Assembly (NCBI GenBank): GCA_963712825.1
Contig: CAVQJP010000024.1
Location: forward strand, 62,001-126,000
Direction: 5' to 3'
DNA from: AP-15 sp963712825
GTDB lineage: Bacteria > Pseudomonadota > Alphaproteobacteria > ATCC43930 > CGMCC-115725
Length of the DNA stretch: 64,000 bases
Shown here piece by piece: positions 1 through 10,968 of this stretch (the first letter of the stretch is position 1; each line of letters opens with the position of its first letter). Made by a program: the position numbers and the translations under genes. The notes below the pieces were generated by a model. The model did not search any database and was not told the DNA's origin. It saw only the letters and a program-made list of their open reading frames with translations.

Positions 1-1215
1 AAATTGATTGTTGAATTGGAGCCCCGTGGGAAGCACGAGCACCCAGGCGAGCAAGGTTGCGTTCGGTCTGCCGCCACTTGCGCCGGTCACCGTGACGGTC
101 ATCGACTTTCCGGTCGGCGCGACGCTCAATGCGGTCGTCGAGTTGGCGATCGGCTGCAGAAACCCGCTCGGGTCCACCACCGCCCCCTGCTGCGAGACGG
201 GAAGAAGCGACCCTTGCTGCGTCTGCGTGGCCAGCTGACCGGCCATTCCGTTTGCCAGCGTCGGCTTGCCGGAACACGCGGCCGGCAGCGGCGGGGTGGC
301 AAGCACGCAGGCGACTGTCGGTTCGGTGCGCAGGCTCCCGGTCGTCATCAGATTGGCCATGCAGGCTGGATAGCCCGCATCGCACTCGCCAAGGACAGGG
401 TTGGCGGGGATGGGCGGCAGAACCCCGCCGTCGGGATTGGTAACAGGATTATAAGGATCGTACGGTCCTGCCCCAAAGGTCGTGTGATCGAGGCCGAGAT
501 TGTGCAATATGGCGTGCGCGAGCAGCGTGGTTCGCGGCGTCAGCGGGAAAGGCGGGAAAAACGTATTCCCGCCGATCGCGGTCCCGTTGTTGTTGACCCA
601 GCTGAAGTCGTAAAGCTGTCCTCCCGACTGGCTCACCGGCGGGTTGAGCTTGTTGACAAAGAACATGTTGATGACGCTCGGCGCCAGACTTACCGGCACC
701 CCGGCCGGCGTCGTCGGACTGGGAACCTTGCCGGTCTGAGAGATCGCGTTCTGCTGCGACAAGGTCAGGAAATCCGGGCTCTGAAAAATGGTCGCGCCCA
801 CGTTGTTTGTCGTTTGCACGACGTTCAGCGTCTGGTAGGTCGTCGAATCCGCTTTCACGGCCGAATTATATTGAACAATATTGTTGAATGTTACGTCGAC
901 GCCGATTTGGTTCAACAGCGCCCGGGTGATGTTTACGCCCCCGGTCGTCGGGTTGGCGGCTCCCGTAGCCGGATTAACGGTGAAACCTATCGGGTTCGTG
1001 ATTTGGTTGGTGTTTGCCGGGTTGCCGGTGGGGCTCTTTGTGTTGAACGGAGCGCAGCCTGTCCCGGTGTTCGAACAAACGTCGATCGGCTGGACCACAA
1101 CGTAGTTCGTGATCGGGACCGTCTGCGCGGGCGCGTTGCGGGCGCCAAAGCAGGCCGCCATCGATAACCACAAGATCCCAATCGTCAGCCTCGCGCGGGG
1201 CCTGGAATCACCCAT
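1..1215 (-). CDS. Secreted metzincin-like protein lacking the catalytic Glu (C-terminus off the left edge)
   Basis: The frame is open for 405 codons from an ATG at 1215 to the window edge, so the C-terminus is missing. GGGGAGG lies a few bases upstream of the ATG. The N-terminus is a signal peptide with a hydrophobic stretch at residues 10-24 and an AxA-type cleavage region near residue 30. The mature part is rich in Thr, Asn, Pro and Gly. Residues 234-244 read HAILHNLGLDH, which matches the metzincin zinc site HExxHxxGxxH except that the catalytic Glu is Ala (codon GCC). An NLM at residues 288-290 is placed like a metzincin Met-turn. The three His ligands remain, so zinc binding without peptidase activity is plausible. 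The protein is probably exported. It is divergent from another secreted protein at 1412. The fold call rests only on these motifs. Confidence 0.72.
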   Translation of the reverse strand, partial: MGDSRPRARLTIGILWLSMAACFGARNAPAQTVPITNYVVVQPIDVCSNTGTGCAPFNTKSPTGNPANTNQITNPIGFTVNPATGAANPTTGGVNITRALLNQIGVDVTFNNIVQYNSAVKADSTTYQTLNVVQTTNNVGATIFQSPDFLTLSQQNAISQTGKVPSPTTPAGVPVSLAPSVINMFFVNKLNPPVSQSGGQLYDFSWVNNNGTAIGGNTFFPPFPLTPRTTLLAHAILHNLGLDHTTFGAGPYDPYNPVTNPDGGVLPPIPANPVLGECDAGYPACMANLMTTGSLRTEPTVACVLATPPLPAACSGKPTLANGMAGQLATQTQQGSLLPVSQQGAVVDPSGFLQPIANSTTALSVAPTGKSMTVTVTGASGGRPNATLLAWVLVLPTGLQFNNQF

Positions 1216-1411
1216 CGCACGCCTCCCCTCTTTATGTCGTCGCCAACCGCGGATTTAGTTAGCTTTTTTACATGAAAAGAAGGCGTCCGCGAAACAGAAA
1301 AAAATCGTCAAATTTTAACCAAAACCAGCAGTTGCCGTCGCCTCGGGAATGTCTTAAAAGCCGATCCATAGGGGACAGCACCGACCGCTAAAAGAAGGGG
1401 AGACGGAACCG
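1216..1411. promoter_or_regulatory. AT-rich divergent promoter region
   Basis: This 196-bp gap separates two divergent secreted-protein genes. It is much more AT-rich than its surroundings, with T- and A-runs around 1256-1320, and probably holds promoters for both directions. Each gene has a purine-rich ribosome site just outside its ATG. No specific operator was recognised. Confidence 0.4.
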
Positions 1412-2620
1412 ATGCCCAACCCGTTCAGACGTATTAAGATTACCTCGCTTTTCGTTGTGATTGCGGTCATTTGGATGTACGGTGCCGGAGCGGCATGGGC
1501 AGGCGATGGCGGCGAAAGTTTGACAGGCCTAAACAACATTATAAGCGGTCTCTGCTCATTCCTGAACATAACGACACCATGTCCACAATTGCCGACAATT
1601 ACGCAGGCCATCCTGGAAATCGCCGGGCTGGAAACGTCGCCGCCGGAGATGGTTCGCGCCCTCAACAGCGTCGCCCCGGGGACCTATGTCGATGCTGAGA
1701 ATCCGGGGGCGGCTCCTCCGATCACATTCCCGTTCACTTCGACCACGTCTCCCACTCTGTCCAGCCAGCTGTCGACGCTGACCCCTCTCGCCTTTGTCAG
1801 CGGATGGAAATCCGGGCCGGCGGCGGCGACCCCGCTGTTTAACTCGGACGCGGACACTTTCCTTTACGCGGTGGCAAGCGGGGCGCCCCCCGTCGCGAGT
1901 ACCGGGCTGACCGTTCCCGATGCGCTCAATTTGTTCTACGACGATCCGTCGTGGACAAGCGGGAGTTCGGGGCAGGGCCGAATCGTCGCCAAATTCTCGC
2001 TGCCGTTAACTGTGTTGAACAGCGATGGGATGACCGAGCGTTCGGTTTCCGCCACCCTCCAATACAGCGCCCCTGGCCGTGGCGGGCTGCCGTGCTCGGC
2101 CAGCACGGTCTCGGGGAACTTCTCGGGGAGTGGAACCCAAACCCTGATGGCGGCGCAGATCGGGGTCAACTGCGCGCTCGTCTTTAGTCCGACGCCGATC
2201 TCGAAACGGCCGCATGCCGTCTTTCAAATCCAGGTCCCGCTGATCGTGACCATGGCGACCGACCCGCCTTATTTCTACTTCACTCAGAACGGTGTCGGCG
2301 GTCCGATCAATTCGAGCATCCCGAGCGCGTTCTTCACCGACGATACCGGCTTTGCTCCGACTGCCGGCACATTGGGGCCTGACGGCGAGTACATTGGTAT
2401 AGCCCCGAGCGCGGCGCCGTTGTGCAACGCGGTAACCTGCCCGACCCCGCCGACGACCCCGCCGCCCGGTGTCTTTGCATTATGCGCAAGCCTGCCGCGA
2501 AACGGCTACGGTCAACGCCTCGTCCCGTCGGTCGCCGCGGATTACGTGATCGCGGTCGATGGCGAGACGCTGCTCTCGGCGCCGCTCCCGGCGGCGTCCA
2601 CCAGCGTGTGTCCATTCTAA
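1412..2620 (+). CDS. Secreted protein of unknown function, 402 aa
   Basis: The ATG at 1412 follows an AAGGGGAG ribosome site. The N-terminus is a clear signal peptide: basic residues at 6-9, a hydrophobic core at about 12-27, and cleavage near AWA-GD at residue 30. The rest is rich in Pro, Thr and Ser, with scattered Cys including pairs near the N-terminus and in the last 60 residues, which suggests disulfides in an exported protein. No catalytic motif or known domain was recognised. The gene is divergent from the metzincin-like gene and resembles it in composition, so the two may act together outside the cytoplasm. That link is inference. Confidence 0.7.
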   Translation: MPNPFRRIKITSLFVVIAVIWMYGAGAAWAGDGGESLTGLNNIISGLCSFLNITTPCPQLPTITQAILEIAGLETSPPEMVRALNSVAPGTYVDAENPGAAPPITFPFTSTTSPTLSSQLSTLTPLAFVSGWKSGPAAATPLFNSDADTFLYAVASGAPPVASTGLTVPDALNLFYDDPSWTSGSSGQGRIVAKFSLPLTVLNSDGMTERSVSATLQYSAPGRGGLPCSASTVSGNFSGSGTQTLMAAQIGVNCALVFSPTPISKRPHAVFQIQVPLIVTMATDPPYFYFTQNGVGGPINSSIPSAFFTDDTGFAPTAGTLGPDGEYIGIAPSAAPLCNAVTCPTPPTTPPPGVFALCASLPRNGYGQRLVPSVAADYVIAVDGETLLSAPLPAASTSVCPF

Positions 2621-2700
2621 AGGGCAGAGCTGAAAGGCCGAGCCGCCAAGCTTGGTGTCGCGCGCGGCGACTTGGCGGCGCGCGCAACGGGTAACCGGGA

Positions 2701-3537
2701 TTGGCCGGCCGGCGAAGGAAGGTGCGCTTGACCCCGTTGCTCGTGATCGCCGGCAGCTTGGTCGTCGTTGCGCTCTGCGAATTGTGCCGGCCGCGGCGAC
2801 AGCGGGAGTTCCCGGCGCTGCGGCGTCGGCTCGGCAATCTCGGCATCTGGCTTGTCAATATCGTCCTCGTCGGTCTGATTTTCGCGCCGACCGATACTTT
2901 TCGGCCGCAGCTCGAGGCGATCCTGCACGTGGCGTTGCCCTCCTGGCCGATCGCCAATCGGTGGGCAAGCTTGGCCGCGGCTTTCCTGCTGCTCGATTTT
3001 TTGAATTACGCGACGCATCGCTGTCAGCACGCCGTACCGCTGCTGTGGCGGTTTCACGCCATGCATCACTCCGATCCCGATGTCGACGTGACGACCTCGG
3101 TGCGGCATCATCCGATCGAGTATGTGCTCACCGGGGGGTTCTACTGGTTGGCGATGCTGGCATTCGGCATCCCCGCGGCAGTCGTGACGAGCCACGGGTT
3201 GGCGGTCTTCGCCGCCGCTGCGATCACTCACGGCAATACCAGGTTTCCGCAATGGCTGGAGCGGTTGCTGCAGCCGGTCGTGATCACTCTCGACCTGCAC
3301 CTCGTCCACCACTCGGTCTTGCATGACGAAGCCAACGCCAATTTCGGCGCCGTCTTTTCGTTTTGGGACCGGTTGTTCGGGACGTTTGTCAGGCTGACCC
3401 CGGCGCAGCACGGCCGCGTTGTCTTCGGGATCGACGGGTTTCCGCCGACCCGGGGACTCCGGCCTCTCTCTATGCTGCTGACGCCTTGGCTGCTCGCTCC
3501 CGCAACGAGCAGCGACGCAGCCCGGGCCGGCCGGTGA
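2701..3537 (+). CDS. Sterol desaturase / fatty-acid hydroxylase family membrane protein
   Basis: This is a 278-aa integral membrane di-iron oxygenase of the fatty-acid hydroxylase superfamily (PF04116). The His clusters that bind the two irons are present: HRCQH at 106-110, HAMHH at 119-123 and HLVHH at 200-204, with a further RHHP at 135-138. Hydrophobic segments lie at about 11-28, 47-62, 88-103 and 143-175. The substrate (sterol, hopanoid, carotenoid or fatty acyl chain) cannot be told from the sequence. The first in-frame start is TTG at 2701; a GTG eight codons later is also possible. The stop codon abuts the stop of the convergent MlaC-like gene. Confidence 0.85.
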   Translation: MAGRRRKVRLTPLLVIAGSLVVVALCELCRPRRQREFPALRRRLGNLGIWLVNIVLVGLIFAPTDTFRPQLEAILHVALPSWPIANRWASLAAAFLLLDFLNYATHRCQHAVPLLWRFHAMHHSDPDVDVTTSVRHHPIEYVLTGGFYWLAMLAFGIPAAVVTSHGLAVFAAAAITHGNTRFPQWLERLLQPVVITLDLHLVHHSVLHDEANANFGAVFSFWDRLFGTFVRLTPAQHGRVVFGIDGFPPTRGLRPLSMLLTPWLLAPATSSDAARAGR

Positions 3538-4215
3538 TCAGTCGGCGCGGGCGGTGGTGCCGGTCAGCATGTCCGCTTTGCGGTTCAGCGCCGCGATCAG
3601 ACCGTCGATACCCTGGTTGCGCAAGATCGCCGCAAACTCGGAGCGGCGCGTCGCGATTTCGCTGATCGTGCCGTCCAGATAGATGTCGGAGATCAGCCAG
3701 CCGCCGCCCGCCTGCCGCATCATGTAGTCGACCTCGACCGGGTCGCCGTCGGATTTGATGATCCGGCTGCGCACCACGACCCCGCCCGCGGTCGGCTCCT
3801 CGCCGGTCACCTGCAGCTTTTGGCCGTGGTAGCTGTCGAAGCGGTCGGCGTAAATCGCCGATACATAGCGGCCATAGCTGTCGGTCACCTGCTGCTGCTG
3901 CACCGGCGACAGGGTCGCCCAGGCCGGGCCGACCGACAAGCGCGCCATGATCGGCAGGTCGAAACTGCGGCGGATTACCGGCGCCAGTTGCGCATAGCGT
4001 CCGCTCTCGCCCAGGGTCGAGCCGCTTTCCATGGTCACGAGCAGGTTGTCGTAAAGCCCCTGGACGGTGCCGCCGGGGCTGGCCGCGGCCGAGCCCGGGT
4101 TTGACCAAGCGGCGAGCGCTGTCATCAGCGCCACAGCCGCCGCCTTTCGTCCCAACCGCAATCCTCTCGGCCGGCTCGCCGACATACCCGAATTTATTAA
4201 ATTTCGCCTGGTCAT
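3538..4215 (-). CDS. MlaC/Ttg2D-family phospholipid-binding protein (HpnM-like)
   Basis: This 225-aa exported protein has an N-terminal hydrophobic segment at about residues 26-42 followed by an MlaC-type domain (PF05494). MlaC proteins carry phospholipids between outer and inner membranes; a subset called HpnM lies near hopanoid genes. Family-like features include the WATLSPVQQQQ segment, the RSRIIKSDGDPVEVDYMM strand pair and the GGWLISDIYLDG block near the C-terminus. The gene is alone here, without MlaEFD partners or hopanoid synthesis genes beyond the neighbouring hydroxylase. The start could also be the Met at residue 11; neither has a strong ribosome site. Confidence 0.8.
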   Translation of the reverse strand: MTRRNLINSGMSASRPRGLRLGRKAAAVALMTALAAWSNPGSAAASPGGTVQGLYDNLLVTMESGSTLGESGRYAQLAPVIRRSFDLPIMARLSVGPAWATLSPVQQQQVTDSYGRYVSAIYADRFDSYHGQKLQVTGEEPTAGGVVVRSRIIKSDGDPVEVDYMMRQAGGGWLISDIYLDGTISEIATRRSEFAAILRNQGIDGLIAALNRKADMLTGTTARAD

Positions 4216-4489
4216 GAGCGATCCCGATTCGTCTTATCTCCCGCGGAGACACGTACGCAGGCCGATCCCATATTCAAGGACATGGCTGCGCTGCGGCCGG
4301 GACAACGCGAGGTCACAAACGGCCGTCTTGCGCATGGGCGACAACCTCCAGCTCCGCCGAAAGTGCCCGTTGTCCTGCTTCGTCTGCGACAAAAATTCGC
4401 AGTCAATCCGGTGTCACAAAGCCGTCCGCGCCGTTTCCGATCGTTCGATCCGGCGCGACAGCAGCTTTGCTCAATGGCCATGGTGACCG

Positions 4490-5782
4490 ATGCAATCATC
4501 CTTCGACTTGCTGGCATTGCTGCTGAGCTTGGCTGCCGTTTTTGGTTACCTGAACCATCGCATCCTACGCTTGCCGCTGACGGTCGGCCTGCTGCTGATG
4601 GCGCTGCTGAGCACGGTTGTGCTGATCGCCCTCGGAGCCGCCTTTCCGCAGCTCGGCATCAAGCTTGCGATCCGCGGCATGCTCGCCAGCGTCAATCTGC
4701 CGGTAGCGCTGCTCAACGGCTTTTTAAGTTTTTTGCTGTTCGCCGGTGCGCTCGAAGTCGACTTTCAGGAGCTGTTCGCACGCAAATGGACCATTCTGGC
4801 GCTGGCGATCTTTGGCACGGTGCTCTCGACGGTGCTCGTCGCCGTGGCGCTGTTCGCGGTCTCGACGCCTCTCGCCATGGGCATACCGATCGCCTGGTGC
4901 CTGGTCTTTGGCGCCTTGATCTCGCCGACCGATCCGGTGGCGGTGCTGCTGGTTCTCAGACGCGTCGGCATTTCGGAATCGCTGCAGGCGGTCATCGCCG
5001 GCGAAAGCCTGTTCAACGACGGGATCGGGGTCGTGTTGTTTTCGCTGCTGCTGTCGCTGGCGACGGGAGCCGGCGGCGGTCAGGGACCGTTGGCGATCGC
5101 CGGTGCGTTTGTGCTGTCGGCGGTCGGCGGCGGGTTGCTCGGCTTGGCGCTCGGCTACGCCGCGTTTGTGATGATCGGCGGGGTCGACGACTACAATGTC
5201 GAGCTTATTATTTCGCTGGCGCTGGTGACCGGGACGTACAGCATCGCCGGGATGCTGAACGTCTCCGGTCCGGTCGCGGTCGTCGTTGCCGGCATCCTGA
5301 TCGGCAATCACGGCATGCAGCGCGCGATGAGCGAGACGACGCGCCAGCATCTGAAAACGTTTTGGCTGATGGTCGACGACACCTTGAACGCGCTGCTGTT
5401 TCTGCTGATCGGGCTCGAAATCGCCGCGATCGACCTGAAGCCGCATGCGCTCCTGGCCATGGCGGCGATGATCCCGATCGTGCTGATCGCCCGCTGGATC
5501 AGCGTCACCGCCTCGGCGCTGCCGCTCAGCCTGCGCCTGCCGAGCCGTTTCGGCTCCTCGCTGGTGCTGACCTGGGGCGGGCTGCGCGGCGGGATTGCGG
5601 TCGCGCTGGCGCTGGCCTTGCCGACCGGCCCGTACAAGGACGCGCTCTTGACCGTCGCCTACGGCATCGTCGTGTTCTCGATCGTCGTGCAGGGGCTGAC
5701 CCTCGAATGGGTTGCCCGCCGCGCGCTGCCGGGAATGCGGCGGCATGCAGCCGCGCAGCCCGCTGCCGTAGAAGAAAACTGA
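4490..5782 (+). CDS. Na+/H+ antiporter, CPA1 (NhaP/NHE) family
   Basis: This 430-aa polytopic membrane protein exchanges Na+ (or K+/Li+) for H+ across the inner membrane. It has about 12 hydrophobic segments from residue 5 to 410. The CPA1 core is intact: SPTDPVAV with Asp148-Pro149, and FNDG with Asn176-Asp177, the ion-binding ND pair of electroneutral antiporters. GLRGG near residue 363 is also typical. There is no cytosolic C-terminal regulatory domain. It starts about 275 bp from the divergent MlaC-like gene and is followed by ftsH. Confidence 0.9.
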   Translation: MQSSFDLLALLLSLAAVFGYLNHRILRLPLTVGLLLMALLSTVVLIALGAAFPQLGIKLAIRGMLASVNLPVALLNGFLSFLLFAGALEVDFQELFARKWTILALAIFGTVLSTVLVAVALFAVSTPLAMGIPIAWCLVFGALISPTDPVAVLLVLRRVGISESLQAVIAGESLFNDGIGVVLFSLLLSLATGAGGGQGPLAIAGAFVLSAVGGGLLGLALGYAAFVMIGGVDDYNVELIISLALVTGTYSIAGMLNVSGPVAVVVAGILIGNHGMQRAMSETTRQHLKTFWLMVDDTLNALLFLLIGLEIAAIDLKPHALLAMAAMIPIVLIARWISVTASALPLSLRLPSRFGSSLVLTWGGLRGGIAVALALALPTGPYKDALLTVAYGIVVFSIVVQGLTLEWVARRALPGMRRHAAAQPAAVEEN

Positions 5783-5866
5783 ACCGCCGCCCGATTGCGC
5801 TATAACCGGCCCCCCGACCTGTCGCTCGGCTGCCGCGACCAAGAGAGAGCAGCCCGGACGCCCGCC

Positions 5867-7729
<1,863 letters not shown>

Positions 7730-7835
7730 CCCGGCCCAGCCCGCGGTCGTCAACCCCCGCGGTCGTAAACTAAGGACCCGGCGCGGGAAGAGGGGTGGCG
7801 TTGCACAGCGCGCTGTGCTCTTGCCGAAAAGGCGG

Positions 7836-8546
7836 CTACAGCGCGCTTTTGATCCATTGCGCGGGACCGATCATCCGGCGATAGCGGCGCGAGCCGGGGC
7901 GCGGCCGCATATGCGCGATGATGCGGCTGTTGAAGGCCTCGACCGGGTTGCTGGCGGTCATCTGCCAGCGCCATTGGTTGTTTTCCAGCCACATCAGAAA
8001 CGTGCCGTGAATTGCGGTCGGGATCGGGCCCGGCAACAGCCCGTGCAGGTCGTAGCGGTTGTCGTTCTCGTAGAAATAGCCGGGCAGGGCGATACCCGAG
8101 ACCCGGACGTCGCCGATCACATAGCCCTGGCTGTCGAGCGACAGCGGGTCGCCCACTTCGACCAGATATTGCCGGCTCCCGACATGGACCGTGCGCCGCA
8201 GCCACGGGTCGACCATCATCTCGGCGGTCTCGTGCGACAAAACCCGAGAAACCGACTGGTAATCGTCGATCGTCGTCTCGACAAACACCTTGCCGATCGG
8301 GAGCCGGGCGGTGGTCAGATCGTGGTAGCCGAGGGCGTTGGCGTGGTCGGCATTGTCGAGGTAGACCATCCACCACTGGTCGTCGGGGGCGGGGTCGCCT
8401 TTGGCGATCTGGTTCAACCTGACCTCAAACCCCCAGAGCGGCCCGACATCGCGGTCCATCTGCTGCTGCACGGCGGCGACGTGCGTCTCGACCTCCTGGT
8501 CGTTCAACCGCGTCAACTCGTTGATGACCGCCACGTGCTGAAGCAT
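7836..8546 (-). CDS. Uncharacterised protein with zincin-like HExxE motif
   Basis: This is a 236-aa protein if started at the ATG at 8546, which has AGGGAGA in front; the frame is open seven codons further. It has no signal peptide. Around residue 100 it reads LSHETAEMMVDP, recalling the HE..E..DP metal-site segment of some poorly described bacterial and phage proteins. The C-terminal half is rich in Trp, Arg and Tyr. It is convergent with ftsH. No function is assigned; a metal-dependent hydrolase is a guess from one motif. Confidence 0.6.
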   Translation of the reverse strand: MLQHVAVINELTRLNDQEVETHVAAVQQQMDRDVGPLWGFEVRLNQIAKGDPAPDDQWWMVYLDNADHANALGYHDLTTARLPIGKVFVETTIDDYQSVSRVLSHETAEMMVDPWLRRTVHVGSRQYLVEVGDPLSLDSQGYVIGDVRVSGIALPGYFYENDNRYDLHGLLPGPIPTAIHGTFLMWLENNQWRWQMTASNPVEAFNSRIIAHMRPRPGSRRYRRMIGPAQWIKSAL

Positions 8547-8604
8547 CGCGGTTCTCCCTGCATCCAAGCGAGAGGCTATCCTCTACCGCGCGGCGGGCGA
8601 ACCG

Positions 8605-8805
8605 TCACCGATTGATCAACCACAATACAAAAGAGAGCACCAAGCTGATCAGAATGCAGGTGGCAATCGGAAAGTAGAACGAACCATGCGCGCCGCGAAT
8701 GTAGACGTCGCCGGGCAGGCGGCCGAGCCCGATGCGGGCAAGCCATGGCCACAACAGGCCAACGGCGGCAATAGCGAGGCCGATGACGAGCAGCGAACGT
8801 CCCAT
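8605..8805 (-). CDS. DUF2905-type small membrane protein, 66 aa
   Basis: The ATG at 8805 has GAGGAGG upstream. The protein has two hydrophobic helices (residues 4-23 and 44-63) separated by RIGLGRLPGDVYIRG, the hallmark of the small DUF2905 family. Function is unknown. A longer frame upstream of this ATG looks non-coding. Confidence 0.75.
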   Translation of the reverse strand: MGRSLLVIGLAIAAVGLLWPWLARIGLGRLPGDVYIRGAHGSFYFPIATCILISLVLSFVLWLINR

Positions 8806-9069
8806 TGCCGTCCTCCTCGCTCCTGGATATGGGCGGGTGCTCTTCTCGGTGAAGGGCTGGCCGCCGCTCCGCCGGACATTGTCCGTGCCGGGTCGAAGAT
8901 TGCTCTTGTGCATCGCGGCAGCAACGCCGCGCAATTCGAGCGCGGTCAGGCTGACGCCGCTGGCGGCGCCTGCTGCGGCGCGAAATCGGGTATCGGTCCG
9001 GCCCGCGGAAGGCCTATCGTGGCGGCGCCTGGATATCGTCAACGACAAAGGTCTGCTGGAGCGTCGGAC

Positions 9070-9264
9070 ATGCGGTGGATCGTCATTCACTGGTTTGAGC
9101 TGACCACGCTGGCGCTTCTATGCCTCAATCTTTGGTTCGTGTCCGCGGTGTTGAACGCGCTGCGCGAAACCAACCGCTGGCTCTCGTTTCTTTCCGGGAT
9201 TCAGTGGGATTCGACGCGAACGCCGGAGCTCCCGCGGGACCCCAAAGCCGATCGGGTCATTTGA
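9070..9264 (+). CDS. Small single-helix membrane protein, 64 aa, unknown
   Basis: The short frame starts at an ATG at 9070 with a weak GGAG upstream. It has one hydrophobic segment (about residues 10-30) and a polar, proline-containing tail. Its last 8 bases overlap the 3' end of the convergent oxidoreductase gene. It is not recognised as a known family and may be spurious. Confidence 0.4.
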   Translation: MRWIVIHWFELTTLALLCLNLWFVSAVLNALRETNRWLSFLSGIQWDSTRTPELPRDPKADRVI

Positions 9265-10651
9265 AGCCGGACTCGGCAAATTCGGCTTCGATATCGTTCG
9301 CGTCGGCGAGGGCGCCCACAGTAATCGGCTTGAACGGAGCGCGCGGCCGCCAGGCGCCGATTTCGGCGATCGGCCGACCAAGCTCCTCGGCGATGATCGC
9401 GGCGGCCACCGGGCCGCAGATCCGGCCCTGGCATGGACCCATCCCGCACCGGGTGAACGCCTTCAATTGGTTCGGGCCGGCGGCGCCGAGACGCACCGCC
9501 TGGCGAACATGCCCGGCAGTCACCTCCTCACACCGGCAGACGACGGTTTCGTCGTGCGGCGGCGCCAGCACCGAGCGCCGCGGACGGTAGAGCCGGTCGA
9601 GAAACGGGCGCAGGGCGCGTTCGCGGGCCAGCGCCGCCCGGATCGGCTCGGCGCGCCGGTCGCGCTCCGGCTGGCCGAGATGACCGAGCAGCATCGCTGC
9701 GTCGAGTGCCGCGAGCTGTCCCGACAGGCGCGCCGCCGCGGCCCCGGCAATGCCGCCGGCATCCCCGGCGACGGCGATGCAGGGCAGGCTCGTCTGGCCC
9801 CACGGATCGAGCGCCGGCCGCCAGCACAGCTGCGCCTCGTCCCATTCGTGGCGCAGCTGCAATGCCAGACCGACCTGGAGGTTCGGGATCACCCCCTCAT
9901 GCAGCAGCAGGTAATCGGCGGCGGTTTCGCCGCCCTCCCACAGCACCCGCTCCAGACTGCCGCACCCGACCGCCCGCAGGCCGCGCACGCCGCGGACAAT
10001 CGCAGTTCCGGCCCGTCTCGCCGAAAAGATCGATTTCAGGCCGGTCAGCAATGCGCGCAGCTCGGCCGAGCGCAGCCTCAGGCTGCCCAGCGCTTGGCGG
10101 TAGTTCGCCGGCGGCGTCGTTTCGAGGATCGCTGCCGCCGGCGCTCCGGCCCGCGCCAGCTGGGCCGCCAGGAGATAGAGAAGCGGCCCTTGCCCGGCCA
10201 GCACAGTGCGGCCGGCGGGGGCGAGATCGGCGGTCTTCAGCAGGATTTGCGCCGCCCCGACGGTCATGATGCCGGGCAAGGTCCAACCCGGGATCGGGAC
10301 CGGGCGTTCGATCGCGCCGGTCGCGAGCACGATGCGGCGCGCGCAGACCGTCTCGCTGCGGCCGGAGCCGGCCAGATACAGCGTGCCGTCCGGGTCGAGG
10401 TGCCACAGCGTCGTGCTTGGCCGGTAATCGACAGGGCTTGCCCGCAATGCGGCCGCGAGCGGGGCGCCGGCAAGGTAATCTCGCCCGAGTGGGGAGTCGG
10501 GACGGGCGCGCTCGACCGCCCGATAGATTTGGCCGCCGGGGGAGCCATGCTCGTCGATCAGCATCGTGTCGAGCCCGAGCTCGGCAGCGAGCACACCCGC
10601 CGCCATGCCGGCCGGACCCGCGCCGACGATCGCCAGCTCGACCCGTTTCAT
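9257..10651 (-). CDS. FAD/NAD(P) oxidoreductase with BFD-type [2Fe-2S] domain (HcnB / opine oxidase alpha-like)
   Basis: This 464-aa protein begins at an ATG overlapping the stop of the upstream ferredoxin-like gene (ATGA), so the two are probably translationally coupled. It has an N-terminal Rossmann FAD site VGAGPAG (9-15) and a central pyridine-nucleotide-disulfide reductase fold. A C-terminal BFD-like [2Fe-2S] domain shows VCRCEE and RCGMGPCQGRIC. This layout matches the large subunit of membrane-bound dehydrogenases such as hydrogen cyanide synthase HcnB, opine oxidase OoxA and D-hydroxyproline dehydrogenase. Together with its two neighbours it would oxidise an amino-acid-like substrate and pass electrons on through FAD and Fe-S centres. 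The substrate is not determinable. Confidence 0.85.
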   Translation of the reverse strand: MKRVELAIVGAGPAGMAAGVLAAELGLDTMLIDEHGSPGGQIYRAVERARPDSPLGRDYLAGAPLAAALRASPVDYRPSTTLWHLDPDGTLYLAGSGRSETVCARRIVLATGAIERPVPIPGWTLPGIMTVGAAQILLKTADLAPAGRTVLAGQGPLLYLLAAQLARAGAPAAAILETTPPANYRQALGSLRLRSAELRALLTGLKSIFSARRAGTAIVRGVRGLRAVGCGSLERVLWEGGETAADYLLLHEGVIPNLQVGLALQLRHEWDEAQLCWRPALDPWGQTSLPCIAVAGDAGGIAGAAAARLSGQLAALDAAMLLGHLGQPERDRRAEPIRAALARERALRPFLDRLYRPRRSVLAPPHDETVVCRCEEVTAGHVRQAVRLGAAGPNQLKAFTRCGMGPCQGRICGPVAAAIIAEELGRPIAEIGAWRPRAPFKPITVGALADANDIEAEFAESGFK

Positions 10652-10968
10652 ATGATCGGGTTGACCTGCCGTGTCTCGATCCGGCGCGCCCGGATCTGGC
10701 GGCGGATTTGCATCCCGGCGCGCACCTCGACCATGCAGCTTTGCCGATTGGGCACCCCGTCGATCTCGGCGAGGCAATCGAAGCAGACGCCGGTCATGCA
10801 GTAGGGCGCGCGCTCGGTGCCGCTGACCGGGGTTTCGCGGATGCTGGCGAAGCCGGCCGCCAGCACCGCCGCCGCGGCGGAGGCGCCGACCGGGACATGC
10901 ACCAACCGGCCCTCGACGGTGACCGCGACATTCGCGGGAGCACCGTCAGGCCGCGGCCGGAACACCAA
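10648..10968 (-). CDS. [2Fe-2S] ferredoxin-like subunit (HcnA-like)
   Basis: This 106-aa protein has plant-type ferredoxin cysteines Cys57, Cys62, Cys65 and Cys78 within YCMTGVCFDC and RQSC. It matches the small subunit of HcnABC and opine-oxidase complexes. The start is TTG at 10968 or GTG one codon later, lying inside the end of the upstream DAO-type gene (23-bp overlap). Its stop overlaps the ATG of the downstream oxidoreductase. All three genes appear to be one tightly coupled operon. Confidence 0.85.
   Translation of the reverse strand: MVFRPRPDGAPANVAVTVEGRLVHVPVGASAAAAVLAAGFASIRETPVSGTERAPYCMTGVCFDCLAEIDGVPNRQSCMVEVRAGMQIRRQIRARRIETRQVNPII

Noticed and set aside
4..1167. Long open frame on the + strand opposite the metzincin-like gene
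   Set aside because: Its product is Arg/Gly-rich without domains, while the opposite strand has a signal peptide, ribosome site and zinc-type motif.
7803..7818. Perfect 16-bp palindrome GCACAGCGCGCTGTGC after ftsH as a terminator or operator
   Set aside because: There is no loop or T-run for a terminator and no linked regulator; one GC-rich palindrome of this size may be chance.
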